A stretch of 54,827 nucleotides of DNA from a virus: IMG/VR virus record IMGVR_UViG_3300032282_002669, positions 1 through 54,827 of that record. The stretch is one strand, 5' to 3'. This document shows, piece after piece, positions 17,556 through 27,137 of this stretch. Position 1 is the stretch's first letter; each line of letters begins with the position of its first letter. Both the position numbers and the translations under genes were made by a program. The notes under the pieces were generated by a model. The model saw nothing but the letters and a program-made list of their open reading frames with translations. It ran no database searches and was not told the DNA's origin.

Positions 17556-17558
17556 ATA
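17551..17558 (+). promoter_or_regulatory. T4-type late promoter (TATAAATA)
   Basis: A perfect TATAAATA overlaps the stop codon of the gene ending at 17555, 23 bases before the ATG at 17582. The second element CTATATAAT follows 3 bases later. The exact match to the T4 late consensus and the location make this one of the two best late promoters in the window. Confidence 0.6.
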
Positions 17559-17561
17559 ACA

Positions 17562-17570
17562 CTATATAAT
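17562..17570 (+). promoter_or_regulatory. Recurring CTATATAAT element
   Basis: Second copy of the nonamer seen at 16422 and 38765, here directly downstream of a TATAAATA box and 11 bases before the ATG at 17582. Possible second promoter or a leader element. Confidence 0.3.
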
Positions 17571-17581
17571 TTGGAAAAAAT

Positions 17582-19645
17582 ATGGCAGCTAATAATTCTA
17601 CTATAGTTCAAATCCGTAGAGGTACTACGGCACAAACAGCATCATTTACTGGTGCTTTAGCCGAACTCACGGTAGATACCGACCAAAAGACTATTGTAGT
17701 CCATGATGGTGTAACTCCAGGCGGTTCTACTTTAGCAACCAAAGCATTTGCTCAAGCGGCTTTCAATGCTGCTAATACTGCAACAGGCACCGTTGGTCAA
17801 TTAGCGTTTGATAAGGCAAACTCTGCCAATGTTTTAGCACAAGCAGCCTTCAATGCAGCCAATACAGCTGCAGGTTCAGTTGGATATTTGGCATTTGCCA
17901 AAGCAAACGGTGCATATGACCAAGCCAATACGGCAACAACACTTGCTCAAGCAGCCTTCAATGCAGCCAATACAGCTGCAGGTTCAGTTGGTTATCTTGC
18001 GTTTGATAAAGCCAATGCAGCCTATGACTTTGCAAATACGATTGCACTTGGTGCCATTGCTAATGTTGCATTAACACATTCCAATACTGCTTCTGGTGCT
18101 ATACCAGCAGTTAATACTTTAAAAGCTGGTGAACCATCTATCAATCTTAATGATGGTAGAATGTTTATTCAGTTAAACAATGGACAAGTAATTGATATTT
18201 CTTCTACTGCTGTTGGTAATACATGGCATGTGGCAACAAATGGTAATGATAACTTTAAAGGTGATACACCTAGTTCTGCTAAAGCATCTATTCGTGCCGC
18301 TGTTGCAGCTGCACAACCAGGTGATTCAGTTATTGTACACTCAGGAACATATAATGAAATTACTCCAATTATTATTCCACAGAATGTTCAAGTACAAGGT
18401 TCTGGTGAAAGAACTTGTTTAGTCAGACCCACTACATCATCAAACAATATTTTCTATGTAAACAATAATAGTTATGTAACTGGATTTAAATTTGTAGATT
18501 ATACTGGTGTTGCTATTTCTTTCCCAACTAGAGTGTTGGAAACTGGTACTGCACAAGCTGGCGGTACAAATACAATCACATTAAATTCTGGTGCCTCAAC
18601 ATACACAGACTACTATAAGAGTATGACTGTTAGTATTACAAGTGGTACCGGTTCAGGTCAATCAGCCAATGTAATCTCATACAATGGTACAACTAAAGTT
18701 GCCACAGTTGATGCAAATTGGGGAACACAACCAACCAGTTCTTCTGTTTACTCTTTAGGTATTCCACTCAGAACAGTACCTGCATCTTCCTCTTCTAGAT
18801 ATACCACATACATTACCGGTAGTCCATACATCTATAACAGTTCTTCAGTAACAACTACAGGAACAGGCATCAGGATTGACGGAGATTTGGCGACAGGCAA
18901 CAAGAGTATTATCTCTGCACAATTCACTCAGGTTAATTCTGGTGGTACTGGTGTGCATGTATTAAACGATGGTTACTCTCAGTTAGTTTCCATATATGGT
19001 ATTTTCTGTGATACGGCATTCTTAGCCGAATCTGGTGGTACCGCTTCAATGGGTAACTGTAACGTAAACTTTGGTAACCGTGGATTGGTTGCCAATGGTA
19101 AAGGTAAACTTGCCATGACTGCTACTGTGGCAAATACAAGTCCACAAGCTTCTTTAACAATGGACCTAAATACAGTAGTAGCAAATAGTTCTTTGGGTAT
19201 AACTGCAACAATACCATATGTTGGTATGATTATGATAATTGATACAGAACCACAAAACTATTATACGGTTACTGAAGCAACTACATTGGCTGGAGGTTCT
19301 ACAACAGTAACTTTCCAATCATCAATTGCAAATACAATTACTAGTGGTACAAATGTTAAATTCTACCAACAAAGTCAGTTGAGAGCTTCAGGTCAAACTT
19401 TTGAATATGTTGGTGCAGGTACATCTGTTGCGGCTATTCCAAAATTTGGTGGTATTGCAAACTCTGCTGCTCAAATTGTTACAATTGGGGAAGGTGCGGT
19501 GTTTGCAACTGCAACTGACCAAAGTGGTAACTTTAGTGTTTCTGATTTGACTATTAATCAGTCAACATCAACAATTACAGGAAGAACTTTTTCTAAGAGT
19601 CTTTTTGCTGAAATGACTCCTTACATACTTGCTCTAGAAAGTTAA
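17582..19645 (+). CDS. Beta-helix fibre protein with Mtd-like N-terminal domain
   Basis: A 687-residue protein. Residues 1 to about 58 (STIVQIRRGTTAQTASFTG, LTVDTDQKTIVVHDGVTPGG) match the Mtd N-terminal type of fibre domain. Residues about 60-165 are Ala/Asn shaft repeats (KANSANVLAQAAFNAANTAA). From about 212 comes a pectate-lyase-like right-handed beta-helix (WHVATNGNDNFKGDTPSSAK, AAQPGDSVIVHSGTYNE, IPQNVQVQGSGERT), a type I know from conserved virion proteins of T4-like cyanophages. I see no carbohydrate-lyase catalytic set, so it may bind rather than cut polysaccharide, though hydrolase activity cannot be excluded. It is preceded by a TATAAATA promoter and forms an operon with the next gene (4-base gap). 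Confidence 0.82.
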   Translation: MAANNSTIVQIRRGTTAQTASFTGALAELTVDTDQKTIVVHDGVTPGGSTLATKAFAQAAFNAANTATGTVGQLAFDKANSANVLAQAAFNAANTAAGSVGYLAFAKANGAYDQANTATTLAQAAFNAANTAAGSVGYLAFDKANAAYDFANTIALGAIANVALTHSNTASGAIPAVNTLKAGEPSINLNDGRMFIQLNNGQVIDISSTAVGNTWHVATNGNDNFKGDTPSSAKASIRAAVAAAQPGDSVIVHSGTYNEITPIIIPQNVQVQGSGERTCLVRPTTSSNNIFYVNNNSYVTGFKFVDYTGVAISFPTRVLETGTAQAGGTNTITLNSGASTYTDYYKSMTVSITSGTGSGQSANVISYNGTTKVATVDANWGTQPTSSSVYSLGIPLRTVPASSSSRYTTYITGSPYIYNSSSVTTTGTGIRIDGDLATGNKSIISAQFTQVNSGGTGVHVLNDGYSQLVSIYGIFCDTAFLAESGGTASMGNCNVNFGNRGLVANGKGKLAMTATVANTSPQASLTMDLNTVVANSSLGITATIPYVGMIMIIDTEPQNYYTVTEATTLAGGSTTVTFQSSIANTITSGTNVKFYQQSQLRASGQTFEYVGAGTSVAAIPKFGGIANSAAQIVTIGEGAVFATATDQSGNFSVSDLTINQSTSTITGRTFSKSLFAEMTPYILALES

Positions 19646-19649
19646 TAAA

Positions 19650-19988
19650 ATGGCACAAATTCCATTAAATACATTTAAAACAACAACATTCAATGTTACA
19701 ACATCAGACTCTACTGTGTATACTACTCCTGCTGGAGTAACAACAGTAGTTTTGTTGGCACAAGTTTCTAACATTCACGCAACTGATTCTGTAACCATTT
19801 CTGCAAATCATGTGAGAGGTAGCAATACAACTTCTATTATTAAGAACACAACAATACCAGTTAATGATGCTGCAACACTTTTAACTGGTAAATTAATTCT
19901 TCAAGCAGGTGATTCATTTACTGTTAGTGGTAGTGCAAATAGTAAGGGTCAAATGTTATTGTCTTACCTCGAAACCGCTAACGCTTAA
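19650..19988 (+). CDS. Small conserved beta-sandwich virion protein
   Basis: A 112-residue beta-rich protein (YTTPAGVTTVVLLAQVSN, GKLILQAGDSFTVSGS). I recognise the pattern TTPxGVTxVVL...QVxN ... GKLIL..GD from short structural proteins found near fibre genes in many phages. It has no enzymatic motif or membrane segment. The protein at 45654 has a comparable layout. It starts 4 bases after the beta-helix gene. Role in the virion not known. Confidence 0.65.
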   Translation: MAQIPLNTFKTTTFNVTTSDSTVYTTPAGVTTVVLLAQVSNIHATDSVTISANHVRGSNTTSIIKNTTIPVNDAATLLTGKLILQAGDSFTVSGSANSKGQMLLSYLETANA

Positions 19989-19996
19989 TATAAAAT

Positions 19997-21982
19997 ATGT
20001 CTACTAAATCCAGATTAATCAGCGGCAGAGTACCGGTAAGTAACTCAGCCAATGTTACATCAGAACGCTATCAATACCTAGATTTAAGTTCAGCTGAACC
20101 AAATTTAGGCACAAGTAGTGTTGGTGATGTATTAACTTACGACAGTTCATATCCTGGTGGTAGAAGATGGATTCCGCAAAGCGATATTCGTGGATCAATT
20201 GGCCAAGCGGCTTATATTCAGGCTAATACGGCTTCAGCAAATACATTGTATATTTCTGGTGTAGATATTACTCAAAACAACAGAATTTCTACACTAGAAA
20301 CTGTTAACGGAGAACAAAATACTAGCATTAGTATTATTCAAGGTGTTAATGTTACTCAAAATACCAACATCACAAATGTTGATACTAAAGCACAAGCTGC
20401 ATTTGATAAAGCAAATACAGGATTAGCTTCTTCTGGTGGTTCAATCACAGGTTCATTATCTGTTTCACAAAACTTAACTGTTACTGGTAACTTAACTGTT
20501 CTTGGTAATTCAACCACATTAACAACCAATACATTAGATATTGGTGATTCATTAATCTATCTTGCTAATAATAATTTAACTTCTGATGCAGTAGATATTG
20601 GTATTATTGGTCATTACAATGATGGCGCAAATGCTCATGCTGGTATTATCAGAGATCCAAATGCCAAAGAATGGATTTTCTTCAAAGGTTATACACCAGA
20701 AGTTCAATCAAACAATCTTATAGATATTAATCATGCATCTTTTGCTAAAGCAAATGTACAAGCCAGTTACTTCAAAGGTAATGTAGTATTCTCTGATGGT
20801 ACCACTCAAACAAGTGCGGCTACCAATATTGATTCTTATGCTCGTGCAGTAAATGATTTACAAAATACTAACGTTACGGCAGTAAATACTTATGCTGCTG
20901 GTGCTTATGGTGCAGCTAACACCAATGCAACAAATATTACCATTATTCAAGGTGTTGATGTAGGCCAAAACACTAGAATGTCTATTATTGAGGGTGTTGA
21001 TGTAACACAGAATACCAACATTACCGCAGCATTTAATCAAGCAAATTCCGCAAATGTTTTAGCTCAATCTGCATTTGATAAAGCAAATACTGCATTATCA
21101 AATACCAATTTAAATGTTTCTGGAACGCTCAGAATGTTAAATCAGGGTGGTGATGAAGGTGGTGAATTATTTTTAGATAAACCAGCTACAAGCACATCTT
21201 TAGCAGCTGGTATAACAATTGACATTTTTCAAAACAAGTTAAGATTTTTTGAAACTGGTGGTAGTGTTCGTGGCGTCTTTATTGACATGGCAAATGGTGC
21301 CTCAGCAGGAGTTGGTACAGACTTATTAAATCCCGCTTCAGCACCAGATGCGGTAGCAAGAGCTACAGCCAGTGCGGCTTTTGATAAAGCCAATTCTGCT
21401 AATGTTTTAGCACAAGCTGCATTTGATAAAGCAAATACTGCTTCATCCAATACCATTATTATTCAAGGTGTAGACACTACACAGAATACTCGTATGACCG
21501 TGATTGAAGGTGTTGACCTTACTCAAAATACTAATATTACCAATGTTGATACTAAATCACAATCAGCATTTAACAAAGCAAATTCTGCAAATGTATTAGC
21601 TCAAGCCGCATTTGATTATGCAAATACAATTCTTTCTTTAGATAATAATATTGATTCTGTTGCAAGAACAACTGCAAACAACGCCTCATCAAATACTATT
21701 GTAATTCAAGGTGTAGATACTTGGCAGAATACACAGATTACTGCCGCAAGTTCTTTAGCACAAGGTGCCTTTGCAAGAGCAAACTCTGGTGCCAGAGCAA
21801 CAACAAGTAACACAGCACCTACAGGAAATACTGTTGGTGATTTATGGTTAAGTTTAACAGATGAAACATTATACATGTATTCATATGATGGTACAAGTAA
21901 CAATTGGGTAGATATTTCAGGACCTATATTGAGGTCATCTAATATTGTTGTTCAATACACCATCACAGCTAACGTAAGTTAA
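19997..21982 (+). CDS. Tail-fibre shaft protein, unit 1 (partner of RCC1 protein at 21992)
   Basis: A 661-residue shaft. The N-terminal part (SRLISGRVPVSNSANVTSER, GDVLTYDSSYPGGRRWIPQ) is followed by repeating segments: 14-residue units (IIQGVNVTQNTNIT, IIEGVDVTQNTNIT), KANSANVLAQAAFDKANT segments, and one copy of the module IGDSLIYLANN ... IGIIGHYNDGANAHAGII ... FFKGYTPEVQSNN. It ends with GDLWLSLTDETLYMYSYDG and NNWVDISGPI ... QYTITANVS. In the paralogue at 25381 this terminal module is fused to the Calx-beta domain that here begins the next gene, so the two products very likely sit end to end. TAA-GGA serves as stop and SD for the next gene. Confidence 0.82.
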   Translation: MSTKSRLISGRVPVSNSANVTSERYQYLDLSSAEPNLGTSSVGDVLTYDSSYPGGRRWIPQSDIRGSIGQAAYIQANTASANTLYISGVDITQNNRISTLETVNGEQNTSISIIQGVNVTQNTNITNVDTKAQAAFDKANTGLASSGGSITGSLSVSQNLTVTGNLTVLGNSTTLTTNTLDIGDSLIYLANNNLTSDAVDIGIIGHYNDGANAHAGIIRDPNAKEWIFFKGYTPEVQSNNLIDINHASFAKANVQASYFKGNVVFSDGTTQTSAATNIDSYARAVNDLQNTNVTAVNTYAAGAYGAANTNATNITIIQGVDVGQNTRMSIIEGVDVTQNTNITAAFNQANSANVLAQSAFDKANTALSNTNLNVSGTLRMLNQGGDEGGELFLDKPATSTSLAAGITIDIFQNKLRFFETGGSVRGVFIDMANGASAGVGTDLLNPASAPDAVARATASAAFDKANSANVLAQAAFDKANTASSNTIIIQGVDTTQNTRMTVIEGVDLTQNTNITNVDTKSQSAFNKANSANVLAQAAFDYANTILSLDNNIDSVARTTANNASSNTIVIQGVDTWQNTQITAASSLAQGAFARANSGARATTSNTAPTGNTVGDLWLSLTDETLYMYSYDGTSNNWVDISGPILRSSNIVVQYTITANVS

Positions 21983-21991
21983 GGATTAGAA

Positions 21992-23386
21992 ATGGCAATT
22001 AACGAAGGTCAAACAATACAATACACAGTAACCACGACCAATACGGCCGATGGTACAGTATTGTATTGGAAAACTACAGGCAACACCACAAACTCCGACA
22101 TACAAGGTGGTAACACAGGTTCAGTAACGATTACAAACAATCAAGCCGTGTTTAATGTGGAGGTAATTGCTGATACCACTACAGACGGAGTTAAAACTTT
22201 AGGTCTTAGTCTTTCTACAGGATCATTAAATGGTCCTACAGTAGTATCAACATCAAGTCCAATTACAGTTACAGATACTTCACGTTCACCACAATATTCT
22301 CTGTATTTTTGGGGTAGAAATTCTCCAGTAGGCATATCAGGAACAAATGATTCTGTGGATTTACCAAGATCCAGTCCAGTACAAATTGGAACTTCATCGT
22401 GGAATTTAATTTCAGTTGGTGATTATGTTGTTGCCGGCATTCAAACCAATGGAACTTTATGGACTTGGGGAGACGATCAAACAGGATCATTAGGACGACC
22501 AGATAAAATTAATAGATCCAGTCCAACACAAGTTGGTGCCTTGAGTAATTGGTCAAGTGTAGCTTCAGCTAGATACCATTGTGTGGCCGTTAAAACTGAT
22601 GGCACTTTATGGTCATGGGGATTGAGTGGAGGCGGAAGATTAGGAAATAATAGTGGCAATTATTCAAGTAGGTCTAGTCCCACACAAGTTGGATCAGGAA
22701 CAACATGGTCAAGCGTAAAAACAACAGTCTCAGCTTCTTTTGCGTTAAAGACTGATGGTACACTATGGACTTGGGGACCAAATTCTCTAGGTCAATTAGG
22801 TTTAAATTTAGGAAACATTTATAGGTCCAGTCCAGTTCAAATAGGATCACCTAGTGGATATTCTTGGACCACCATTGGAACAGGAGCATATTCCGTTGGT
22901 GGAATAACAAGTGATGGTTCATTATTTACTTGGGGTGGCGACCTTTCAAACTATGGGGTTTTGGGAGTAAATTCATCAGTCAGTAAGTCTGCACCAACAC
23001 AAGTAAATGGTTCTTGGTCAAAAATTGATTTTTGTACTAACGATACTGGTTTTGTCGGAATTAAATCTAATGGAACTTTATGGCAAACCGGATATGGGTT
23101 TTTTATTGGTAACGGAGGCATTAATGTTTCTAGTCCTGTTCAGCTTGGATCCAATTCAGATTGGGTAAATGTTTATGCAAATAAAGGTGGAGCTTTTATT
23201 ACAAAAGCCAATAACGCAGCTTATGTTTTTGGCCAAAATAATTGGGGTGGATTAGGACAAAATAATGCCATTTATCAGTTGGCTACAAACATGGTTCAAT
23301 TGGGTACAACAACTCAATGGAGAAATTTTGCCAGCACAAAAACATCCACAAACGACCAAATCGTGTTTGGTACCACACTGGACTAA
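21992..23386 (+). CDS. Calx-beta + seven-bladed RCC1 propeller adhesin, copy 1
   Basis: A 464-residue protein. Residues about 3-95 form a Calx-beta-like domain (TIQYTVTTTNTADGTVLYW, DTTTDGVKTLGLSLSTG). Residues about 103-464 contain seven RCC1-type blades, each of the form DGTLWTWG...GQLG...SSPVQVG...W; blades 4-7 are degenerate (SDGSLFTWGG, NGTLWQTGYG, AAYVFGQNN). RCC1 propellers are protein- or ligand-binding platforms; in a fibre operon the inference is a receptor-binding head. The start has SD AAGGA overlapping the stop of the shaft gene. No signal peptide, as expected of a virion protein. The receptor is unknown. Confidence 0.85.
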   Translation: MAINEGQTIQYTVTTTNTADGTVLYWKTTGNTTNSDIQGGNTGSVTITNNQAVFNVEVIADTTTDGVKTLGLSLSTGSLNGPTVVSTSSPITVTDTSRSPQYSLYFWGRNSPVGISGTNDSVDLPRSSPVQIGTSSWNLISVGDYVVAGIQTNGTLWTWGDDQTGSLGRPDKINRSSPTQVGALSNWSSVASARYHCVAVKTDGTLWSWGLSGGGRLGNNSGNYSSRSSPTQVGSGTTWSSVKTTVSASFALKTDGTLWTWGPNSLGQLGLNLGNIYRSSPVQIGSPSGYSWTTIGTGAYSVGGITSDGSLFTWGGDLSNYGVLGVNSSVSKSAPTQVNGSWSKIDFCTNDTGFVGIKSNGTLWQTGYGFFIGNGGINVSSPVQLGSNSDWVNVYANKGGAFITKANNAAYVFGQNNWGGLGQNNAIYQLATNMVQLGTTTQWRNFASTKTSTNDQIVFGTTLD

Positions 23387-23428
23387 CAGAATAAAACCGA
23401 TACGAATTGGTCTAAAAGGAAATAAAAA

Positions 23429-23791
23429 ATGAGTCATTTTGCAAAAGTAGAAGATGGAACAGTAACACAAGTTATTGTTATTGAGCAAGATGTTTTAAAC
23501 ACAGGACATTGGGGTGATCCATCATCTTGGGTACAAACTTCATATAATACTAGAGGTGGTGTTCACACATTAGGTGGAACTCCATTGCGTAAAAACTTTG
23601 CTGGTATTGGGTACACATACGACAGAGTTCGTGATGCATTTATTCCACCAAAACCTTTTGCTTCTTGGAATTTAAATGAAGATACTTGTTTGTGGGATGC
23701 ACCAACTGAAATGCCAGTTGAAGAAGGTAAAATGTTTTATTGGGATGAACCAACAGTATCTTGGTTGGAATTTGTTCCACCGACAGAATAA
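23429..23791 (+). CDS. Conserved marine-phage protein of unknown function
   Basis: A 120-residue protein: MSHFAKVEDGTVTQVIVIEQ, GDPSSWVQTSYNTRGGVHT, LRKNFAGIGYTYDRVRDAF, IPPKPFASWNLNEDTCLWDA. I recognise this family as one repeatedly found near fibre genes in aquatic phages, with no known function. It is rich in Trp and Pro, and the repeated YDxxRDAFIPPKPxxSW pattern suggests a compact beta fold. SD AAAGGAAA is clear. A fibre-tip or capsid decoration role is conceivable but not shown. Confidence 0.72.
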   Translation: MSHFAKVEDGTVTQVIVIEQDVLNTGHWGDPSSWVQTSYNTRGGVHTLGGTPLRKNFAGIGYTYDRVRDAFIPPKPFASWNLNEDTCLWDAPTEMPVEEGKMFYWDEPTVSWLEFVPPTE

Positions 23792-23794
23792 ATA
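23787..23794 (+). promoter_or_regulatory. Candidate late promoter (AATAAATA)
   Basis: AATAAATA overlaps the stop of the preceding gene and lies 23 bases before the ATG at 23818, the same distance as the perfect box at 17551. One mismatch to TATAAATA. Confidence 0.4.
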
Positions 23795-23817
23795 TAGAAT
23801 AATCTAGGACTAATTAC

Positions 23818-25347
23818 ATGGCTTTTCCACTATCACCAGCAAATAATCAAACTGCTCTAGTTAATGGCATTGTTTATCAATGGAATGCCGGACTTGGTGT
23901 TTGGAAAAGAAACGGTTCAGTTAACTCAATTGAAGTAGGACAGTTATTACTTAACTCTGCACAACAAACAACATCAAACGGATCAGGAACTTTAATTGTT
24001 TCTGGTGGTGCAGGCATAACAGGTAATGTTTATACTGGTGGAATCTTTATTACTGGTGCTGCAAACGGTATTACCTTTGCGGATGGTTCAGTACAAACTA
24101 CTGGTGCTACAGGTATAGATTCTTATGCTAGAACTACGGCTAATACAGCTTCATCTAATACTGTAGTGATTCAAGGTATAGATACAGCACAGAATACCCG
24201 TATGACTATTATTGAGGGCGTAGACACTACTCAAAATACTAATATTACCATTATTCAAGGTGTGGATGTTGGTCAAAATACTCGTATGGGTATTATTGAG
24301 GGCGTAGACACTACTCAAAATACTAATATTACCATTATTCAAGGTGTGGATGTTGGTCAAAATACTCGTATGGGTATTATTGAAGGTGTTAATACAACTC
24401 AAAACACTAATATTACAGCCGCTGATACTAAAGCACAAGCTGCTTTTAATGCCGCTAATACCAAGTTCTCATCTTCTGGTGGTACAATTACAGGTGATAC
24501 AGTAGTAACAGGAAACTTAACTGTAACTGGTACACAGTTCTATGCCAATACAGTAAACTTAACTGTTGTTGATAACATTATTACTCTAAACTCCAATGTA
24601 ACCGGCGCACCCACATTAAGTGCTGGTCTTGAAGTTAACAGAGGTTCATCTTCCAATACTAAGTTACTTTGGTCTGAAGCAAATACATCATGGGAATTTA
24701 CCAATAACGGATCATTCTATGATAAGATTGCTGGTTTAACATATGCTAATGCAGCATTTGCAGCTGCTAATACTAATGCAACCAACATTACTATACTTCA
24801 AGGTGTAGATGCAACACAGAATACCAACATTACTAATGTTGACACTAAAGCACAAGCCGCTTTCGATAAAGCAAACTCAGCCAATGTACTGGCACAGGCT
24901 GCATTTAATACTGCCAACTCTGCTGGTGCGGTAAGTATCACCGATGATACAACAAATAGTGGAACATATTATCCATTGTTATCGGTATCCGCCACAGGCA
25001 CACTCTCTACTTCAAATACATCCAGTTCTAAATTATCTTATGTACCATCAACTGGTACACTAACAACTGTAGACTTGAATACAACATCTGATATCAAGTT
25101 TAAAGAGAACATCCAAACGATTGATTCGGCATTGGAAATGATAAATAGAATAGACGGAGTTTCGTTTAACTGGAAAGAAACTGGTAAGAAATCTTATGGT
25201 GTGGTTGCTCAGCAGTTACAAGAAGTTTTACCAGAATTAGTTTCAGAAGAAGAACGTGGTTTATCTGTTTCGTACCTACCAATTATTGCAATTCTTATTG
25301 AGGCAATTAAAGAACAACAAAAACAAATAAACGATTTAAAAAAATAA
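23818..25347 (+). CDS. Tail-fibre shaft with C-terminal S74 intramolecular chaperone
   Basis: A 509-residue protein. N-terminal module MAFPLSPANNQTALVNGIVY, shared with 27138 and 29813. A long run of 14-residue TQNTNIT/IIQGVDV units (about 117-200) follows, including an exact 84-base tandem duplication, then a VNLTVVDNIITLNSN module. The C-terminus (about 424-509: SDIKFKENIQTID, INRIDGVSFNWKETGKKSYG, VVAQQLQEVLPELV, then a helical tail) is a Peptidase_S74 chaperone domain. In this family it trimerises the fibre and cleaves itself off before the conserved Ser-Asp; here S424-D425 is the expected site, releasing an 86-residue chaperone. It pairs with the RCC1 protein downstream. Confidence 0.87.
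   Translation: MAFPLSPANNQTALVNGIVYQWNAGLGVWKRNGSVNSIEVGQLLLNSAQQTTSNGSGTLIVSGGAGITGNVYTGGIFITGAANGITFADGSVQTTGATGIDSYARTTANTASSNTVVIQGIDTAQNTRMTIIEGVDTTQNTNITIIQGVDVGQNTRMGIIEGVDTTQNTNITIIQGVDVGQNTRMGIIEGVNTTQNTNITAADTKAQAAFNAANTKFSSSGGTITGDTVVTGNLTVTGTQFYANTVNLTVVDNIITLNSNVTGAPTLSAGLEVNRGSSSNTKLLWSEANTSWEFTNNGSFYDKIAGLTYANAAFAAANTNATNITILQGVDATQNTNITNVDTKAQAAFDKANSANVLAQAAFNTANSAGAVSITDDTTNSGTYYPLLSVSATGTLSTSNTSSSKLSYVPSTGTLTTVDLNTTSDIKFKENIQTIDSALEMINRIDGVSFNWKETGKKSYGVVAQQLQEVLPELVSEEERGLSVSYLPIIAILIEAIKEQQKQINDLKK
24208..24375 (+). repeat. Exact 84-bp tandem duplication in shaft gene
   Basis: Positions 24208-24291 and 24292-24375 are identical by eye over 84 bases, each coding two 14-residue shaft units (IIEGVDTTQNTNIT and IIQGVDVGQNTRMG). 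A diverged half-unit follows. Identity at synonymous sites indicates a recent duplication or slippage event that lengthens the fibre by 28 residues. Confidence 0.85.
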
Positions 25348-25380
25348 TAATAATAAGCCGAGTACCTAAGAGGAACGAAG

Positions 25381-27123
25381 ATGGCAATCAAAATTAATAA
25401 TACTGTTGTTATAGACAACAGTAGAAATGCGACAATTAATGCAATCACAGCAAACACTATAACTGCCAACGGCACAGACCTTGGTACTGCTGTTGCTCAA
25501 GCCTACTTACTGGCCAATAATGCAAACCAAACAACTACATCTAATACTGCACCAACCAGTCCTAAAGTTGGTGATGCATGGTATGATACAATAACCGGTA
25601 TTACTTTTAGATACACCAACGATGGCACAAGTAATAACTGGGTAGATATTACAGGTCCACAGAATTCTGGTTACATTTATCAGTCATATGCAATTACTCC
25701 AAATACATCAACTGTTAGTGAAACTACTGGTAACACAGTAAGTTATACAGTCACAACCACCAATACTGCCGATAACACCGTATTATATTGGACCAATTCT
25801 GGTACAACTGTTGCATCAGACTTTAAAGATTCTGTAAGTAATGGTACGGTTACAATTGTAAACAATTCTGGAACATTTACAAGGTCAGTAATTGCGGATT
25901 TGGTGACAGAAGGTTCCGAAACGATTGTAATGAATCTTAGAACCGGTTCAAATACCGGTACAATCGTAGCCGTTGCAAGTTCTGTGTCCGTAGGTGATAC
26001 TTCACAGGATCCATATTACGCTATGTACTCTACAGGATATAATCAGACTGGTGAATTAGGCCTCAATGATAGAGGTGTTTATAGATCCAGTCCAACACAA
26101 ATAGGATCACAAAGCAATTGGAGAGTAATTGCATCAGGTGGAGCTAGTAGCTCAGGATTTAGTGCTGCAATTAAAACCAATGGAACTTTGTGGTTGTGGG
26201 GTCAAGGCAGTTATGGAAAATTGGGACAAGGTGATAACATTTCACGATCTTCACCCACACAAGTGGGAGCTTTAACATCTTGGTCGGATGTTGTTATTGA
26301 GCGAAATGCTCAAGCTTGCATGGCTATTAGAACTGATGGTACAATATGGACATGGGGAAATAATGCTTACACCGGAATACTTGGTCAGAATCAAGGTTCG
26401 CCGTTTTCTTTTTATGATAAAAACAGTCCAACACAAGTAGGAACAGACACAAGTTGGAGTAAAATTGGTGCAACAGCTGGCGTCTTTGCATCCATCAAAA
26501 CCAATGGCACTCTGTGGTTGTGGGGAAGTAATAGTTATGGAAAATTAGGCCTTGGTGATACAGATAATAGATCCAGTCCAACACAATTAGGATCAGGAAC
26601 AGATTGGGCCATCTTGCCAAAATCAGGTGGCGGGTCTTGGATGGGTGCTATTAAAACCAATGGTACTTTGTGGACATGGGGAGGAAATTGGCAGACTCAA
26701 ACAGGATCAAATAGATCCGGCAATTTTAATCCTGTTTTACCAACACAACAAACAGGATCAAATTGGTCTAAACTTGCAATTGGATCGGACCACGGACTTG
26801 CTATCAAAACTGACGGCACCTTATGGGGTTGGGGAAATAATTCAAGAAATCAATTAACAAATAGCGTAGCTGGCTATGGAAATATAACTCAGATAGGTAC
26901 TTCAACAACATGGGCAGAGGTTTCTACAAGCCAATATACAACTGTTGCATTAAAAACTGATGGCACGATATGGGGATGGGGAAGAAACGACTTTGGCCAA
27001 TTAGGGTTAAATGGTACTGTCGGTGGTTACTCAATAAGTTCTCCAAGACAAATTGGAAGTGCAACAAATTGGGGTGGAGTATCTGTTGGATCAATGACGT
27101 TACTAACAACAAATTCACAATAA
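25381..27123 (+). CDS. Calx-beta + RCC1 propeller adhesin, copy 2 (fused form)
   Basis: A 580-residue protein. Residues 1 to about 50 are a short adaptor (AIKINNTVVIDNSRNATINA); about 53-95 carry the module SNTAPTSPKVGDAWYDT ... SNNWVDITGP; about 105-205 a Calx-beta-like domain (NTVSYTVTTTNTADNTVLYW, VTEGSETIVMNLRTGS); about 212-580 seven RCC1 blades. It is the only copy in which the GDxWYD...NNWVDITGP module and the Calx-beta domain are in one chain; in units 1 and 3 they are split between shaft gene and head gene. Blades 5-7 are nearly the same as in the copy at 28374, even at DNA level. Probable receptor-binding head paired with the S74 shaft. Confidence 0.85.
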   Translation: MAIKINNTVVIDNSRNATINAITANTITANGTDLGTAVAQAYLLANNANQTTTSNTAPTSPKVGDAWYDTITGITFRYTNDGTSNNWVDITGPQNSGYIYQSYAITPNTSTVSETTGNTVSYTVTTTNTADNTVLYWTNSGTTVASDFKDSVSNGTVTIVNNSGTFTRSVIADLVTEGSETIVMNLRTGSNTGTIVAVASSVSVGDTSQDPYYAMYSTGYNQTGELGLNDRGVYRSSPTQIGSQSNWRVIASGGASSSGFSAAIKTNGTLWLWGQGSYGKLGQGDNISRSSPTQVGALTSWSDVVIERNAQACMAIRTDGTIWTWGNNAYTGILGQNQGSPFSFYDKNSPTQVGTDTSWSKIGATAGVFASIKTNGTLWLWGSNSYGKLGLGDTDNRSSPTQLGSGTDWAILPKSGGGSWMGAIKTNGTLWTWGGNWQTQTGSNRSGNFNPVLPTQQTGSNWSKLAIGSDHGLAIKTDGTLWGWGNNSRNQLTNSVAGYGNITQIGTSTTWAEVSTSQYTTVALKTDGTIWGWGRNDFGQLGLNGTVGGYSISSPRQIGSATNWGGVSVGSMTLLTTNSQ

Positions 27124-27137
27124 TAGGTAAAATATAA

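Noticed and set aside
17582-19645. Polysaccharide lyase/depolymerase call for the beta-helix protein
   Set aside because: The helix fold is supported, but I see no catalytic residue set, and similar proteins are regular structural components of T4-like phages.
21980-21992. Programmed stop-codon readthrough as an established fact
   Set aside because: The in-frame relation follows automatically from the fixed TAAGGA SD spacing, and a third junction with the same geometry has two stops. Kept only as a testable option in the findings.
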